Below the pieces are notes generated by a model, which did no database searches, had not been told where the DNA came from, and saw nothing but the letters and a program-made list of their open reading frames with translations. A DNA stretch of 64,000 nt, taken from contig OENT01000011.1 of assembly GCA_900239685.1 (NCBI GenBank), positions 351,420 to 415,419 on the forward strand, given 5' to 3'. The stretch comes from Rotaria macrura. Lineage: Eukaryota > Rotifera > Eurotatoria > Philodinida > Philodinidae. The translations under genes were made by a program, and so were the position numbers. This document shows, piece after piece, positions 60,376-64,000 of the stretch (positions are counted from its first letter, which is position 1; each line of letters starts with the position of its first letter).

Positions 60376-62639
60376 ATGCAAAGGAGCGCAATCAAAGAGA
60401 CCATTTTTATGGTTCTCATCGCTTTGGTTTTAACAAATAAATCGACGGGTAAATATTCTTTAATTTTAAATTTAATTTTACTTGCATCAACTACTTCTAT
60501 ACGTAAATATCATAAATTGCATACATATTTCATACTTAATAGCACAAAACTGCCAAGCAACAAGATGTGCTCCTGGCTTTTGTTGCTCAAAATGGGGATT
60601 GTAAGTATAGTACTCAAGTCATCGAGTCGAAAATCTTTTTTCTACTATTAGTTGCGGTAACACACCACAACATTGCGAGGGTCAATCAAATATTGGTTCT
60701 CCTAATTTTTGTAATCCGCCATGTGGACCAGGCCTTTGTTGTTCAAAATGGGGATTGTAAGTTCAAATCAAAATATCGATTTATATCTAACCATCAAAAA
60801 ACAAACGCAACTAATTATAGATTGATTTATTTATTTTTATCGATTTCAGCTGCGGTAATACACCTCTGCATTGTGAGGGTCAGTCGAATATTGGTTCTCC
60901 TAACTTGTGTAATCCACCGTGTCAACCAGGTGTTTGTTGTTCAAAATGGGGATTGTAAGTAGTTTTGGCCTTTTGATCTTAAATTCGTATCTAGCAAGTT
61001 GCTTATCGATTTCTTATTTCCAGTTGTGGTAATACACCATTACATTGTGCAAGTTCATCAAATAACACTTCCGGTAACATATGTAATCCACCGTGTGCGG
61101 CAGGGTTTTGTTGTTCAAAATGGGGATTGTAAGTCTCGTTCGAAAATGTGAATGTATGTGTGTTGACTCGTTGAAATTCTTTTAGTTGTGGGAATACGCC
61201 ACTTCACTGTGAGGGTTCTGTAGTTGTTCCGCCTGTTGAAGTTGGTCGGTGTCCACCACCATGTCCACCTGGCTATTGTTGTTCACCATTCGGATAGTAC
61301 GCATTGAATGATTTCACTATTTCTCAGATATTTTGTTTTCATATAATTAATCGAACTTTTTCTCCAACGTTAAGTTGTGGTAATACACCGGAGTATTGTA
61401 ATGGTCAAATCGGAGGCAATAATTCTAGCAGTCTAATCACTCGACAACAATTCGATTGCATTTTCGATCAATTGGATCCAGCTACCAGGAATAGACGTTG
61501 GCAAGGTAAGTGTTTACTTTGGTTACAATTTGGAATGCTCCTGTCATAAATAAAACGACTTTAGTTTTGTGTTAGTTACATGTACACCTTGTATCATTTT
61601 GAAATGTTCCATGTCGATGTTTATTTGATGATCTTGAAACCACCAATTTATGTGTTTTGCTTGAGTCTAAAATCAAAGAAGCTAGTACAAAAATTGAGTA
61701 ATTAATAGATGAAGCTCGTTAGTTTTTTATCTCGAACATCAGCTGAATTTCAAGATACAGTGTGTATCTACCGGCTTTATTGTGCATGTAAATATTGAAT
61801 TAACATTTTGGAAACTGGTTATATCTAGTCAAACTTAATTTAATAGAACTTTTCCCCTGCTATCGTAGAAGTTCCAACTGATCGAGTCATTTTTTGTCTC
61901 TATTTTTTGACATCTATTTGGACTGAAATTATCTTGATTTCAAATGATATTATTATCCTTCATACTTTCAAATCCTCAGGGTTACACGTCAAGTTTACTA
62001 CATCGTTTTATCAACGATTGGTAGGTTATTTATGAGGGCCATCCTCTAAAACATATGTATCAAGTTTAAGACAGAGAAATTTGTCGAAAGAGAACAAAAA
62101 AAGTAATCAATCTGTTTTATACTTTAGGTTTTCAAGATGCATTAGCAATGATACCATTTCAAGGAACAAGTATAAATGAAATGGCGATGTTTCTTGGGCA
62201 TGTATCTTATGAGTCAGATGGGTTACTGGTATATGAAGAATATTGTGCACAAACAGGTGCATGTGCTAATAATTATCAAGCTTCGTGGTGTCCACCAACT
62301 CAAGGAGCACCTGGTCAACAGTATTTCGGTCGTGGTTGGTTTCAATTATCATGGCCATGTAATTATAAGGCAGCTGGCGATGCAATCGGCTTTGATTTAT
62401 TGAATAATCCTGGCCTAGTTGCTTTGTCGGATACAATAGCCGCTGCAACTGCAATCTGGTTTTGGAATGCAAACAATATGGGTCTACCGGCACGACAGGG
62501 CAATTTCGCTGGAACAACACAGATAATTAATAGCATCGAATGTGGACCGACAGCACAACAAACCATGAGAATTGCACATTATCAAAAGGTTCTTAAATGT
62601 TTAGGTCTTCCAGAAACAACGAGTAACATAAGATGTTGA
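60376..62639 (+). CDS. Chitinase, glycoside hydrolase family 19, with five hevein-type chitin-binding domains
   Basis: Eight exons (60376-60448, 60543-60600, 60652-60756, 60850-60954, 61024-61128, 61186-61296, 61375-61505, 62128-62639) close in phase to 399 residues. A signal peptide (1-24) is followed by five hevein (ChtBD1) units of the form C-x3-5-C-x-PGFCCSKWGFCGNTPLHC. Introns cut each unit at the same codon, after the Gly of KWG, and the three middle exons are all 105 bases. The catalytic domain starts near SLITRQQFDCIFDQL. Expected acids are Glu258 (HVSYESDG) and Glu267 (VYEEYC); YFGRGWFQLSW (295-305) is the GH19 signature. The nine-residue spacing of the two Glu fits the short-loop bacterial and animal type, not the plant type. 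It would hydrolyse chitin outside the cell. AATAAA at 62873-62878. Confidence 0.92.
60652..61128 (+). repeat. Tandemly duplicated hevein exons
   Basis: Exons 60652-60756, 60850-60954 and 61024-61128 are each 105 bases, start with TTGCGG, CTGCGG or TTGTGG, and end with AAATGGGGATT before GTAAGT. They code almost the same sequence (CGNTPxHC...CNPPC...CCSKWG). Confidence 0.9.
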
Positions 62640-64000
62640 AAAAGGAAAAAATGAAATCAAACTGAATGTTTTAATTTACCTTCTTTTACTTGTTCATCAC
62701 TTTGGTTTTTGTATTCGACATGTATGTAATTAAGGTCTCAAATATGGAACATTAACTTCAGTAAAGTCTAAGCTATAGTATAAGTCAGAAACTTCAATGA
62801 TCCTTATTAAAATACGTTTGTTTTTCATTTATTTTTGTGAAACATAATCTATAACGTGTATTTAAGTATTCGAATAAAAGTTCGTAATGATCTCACAACC
62901 GCCAATAGAACGTGATGGATACACTTTGCATTTCCTTACAAACTATGAGAATTAATAAGATTGTTCTACTCTGATTAAATTGTTGTTGTTCGACCACGAA
63001 TCATATAACGATAGCATCTGGTTTAAATTCGAATATATTAACTGAGTGGTGAAGTGACCTATTGCAAGTTTTGAGAATCTAGTCAAGAAATCGGACAGGA
63101 TTCAAAGTGACAGTCTGTTTTTCATCAATGGTCAGTATATGGATTGCTGTAACAAGATGTCTGGTTTCATTGAACATGAAAAGTTCGGAAATTTATCCAA
63201 TAAAAAGTTTTTACTACTCGATACTAAAATTCAGATCTATGCTGTTTGCTAGAGAATACTGAAGAACATTTTTTCGTCATGAGCATTTCAATGGCAAAAA
63301 CCTTCATTGAATAATTGAGTAGAAAATTGAAACGTCGAAAGGAATCCATGAATGCATATATCATTTGGAATAAAAATTTAAATTCTCGATCGTTGGTACC
63401 CAAGCAGACATAACTTTTCGAAAATACGGTTTCTCCATTTTTTGTTAGCATATGGAAATTGATTGAGATCGCAGGTAAAAGAATGTCAATCGCCCAAGTA
63501 ATTGCTTGCTTTTATTTCACAAATATCTGCCGGTAAGTTAACAATGCAACACTACTGAATCAATTCAATGTAGTCTTTTGACATCGAAGTAACGTCGATT
63601 TCGACGATCACATGAAAATCTTTTCTGAAGTGACATATGTATATAAATTTATCATTGTGTTGCGTTAGCTACTGACGGAACAAGAAATAACAATTGAATG
63701 AGACTTATTCGCGAAGACTTGCTGGCCACGCTTATGTATATAATAGTGGCCATATTGGTTGACATGTTGCTAAGAGCGGCTTGTTTCCTTTTATCTATCT
63801 TTCGCAATCGTCTTTCTAGCATAGAGTGTCCACTTGTCACCTCCTCTCTTCTCCTCCCTCTTAATTGTGTTATCCTTTTGATGTTGTCTTCTCCCTTTCT
63901 ATTTTATACAGAAATGATTAAAATACTCGAAAAATAGAAAGTTGTATTCGTGTTTATTTCTCATCATCCCAATAATCAAGCATAAAAAGATTATGATGAA
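62640..64000. other. 3'UTR and intergenic region to the right edge
   Basis: AATAAA at 62873-62878 ends the chitinase transcript. A hydrophobic open frame at 63698-63937 has no supporting features. No further gene seen. Confidence 0.45.
62873..62878 (+). terminator. Polyadenylation signal AATAAA of the chitinase gene
   Basis: Canonical hexamer 234 bases after the stop at 62639. Confidence 0.65.

Noticed and set aside
63698..63937. Hydrophobic 79-codon open frame near the right edge
   Set aside because: Hydrophobicity follows from T-rich DNA; no splice site partner or domain. It could be a first exon continuing outside the window, which cannot be judged.
1..64000. tRNA, rRNA and CRISPR search by eye
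   Set aside because: No cloverleaf with a GGTTCGAATCC-type arm and matching acceptor stem was recognised, no rRNA stretch, and no spaced direct repeats of CRISPR type; the genome is eukaryotic. A tRNA scan would be decisive.

Overview
The window is AT-rich animal nuclear DNA. Coding sequence lies in short exons split by small GT-AG introns (mostly about 50-90 bases), with canonical AATAAA signals after many genes. The gene set points to a small invertebrate: a radial-spoke MORN protein and a TTLL3/8 tubulin glycylase (ciliated animal), a Hedgehog-type autoprocessing (Hog) domain without the Hedge signalling domain, a chitinase GH19 with repeated hevein domains, and an intronless ADP-ribosylglycohydrolase-like gene. 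Together with the compact introns and many small non-autonomous transposons this best fits a bdelloid rotifer. That assignment is inference from gene content; nothing in the sequence names the species.

Layout. 52-718: last exons of a Q/Y/S-rich protein (+). 1587-2546: single-exon EF-hand protein with an N-myristoylation start (+). 4579-6098: secreted Hog-domain protein (+). 6839-7132: TA-flanked foldback MITE. 8341-9213: ADP-ribosylglycohydrolase-like gene (-). 11390-16760: gene-free stretch with three candidate mobile elements, including a 202-bp element with near-perfect terminal inverted repeats and a 6-bp target duplication, and a 1.4-kb hAT-type element with an 8-bp target duplication. 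19437-27457: TTLL3/8 glycylase (+, about 16 exons). 29068-32040: LAPTM-like lysosomal membrane protein (-). 36308-39291: nucleoporin-like protein with two Ran-binding domains (+). 43117-44853: secreted Asp-rich gene with two tandem alternative 3' exon cassettes (+). 45202-47914: RSPH1-like MORN protein (-), head to head with 48123-48839, a small Cys-rich membrane protein (+). 52580-54254: unrecognised coiled-coil protein (+). 60376-62639: hevein-GH19 chitinase (+).

Unlike a bacterial window there are no operons; genes are independent units. Possible links are ciliary (TTLL3/8 glycylase and RSPH1) and secretion or extracellular matrix (Hog protein, Asp-rich protein, chitinase). The gene models were built by hand, choosing splice sites that keep reading phase; all multi-exon models below close in phase, but none was checked against RNA. 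The most notable items are the duplicated exon cassettes at 43515-44853, the Hog protein, the degenerate ADP-ribosylglycohydrolase, the nearly identical Ran-binding tracts, and the set of small transposons with readable target duplications.
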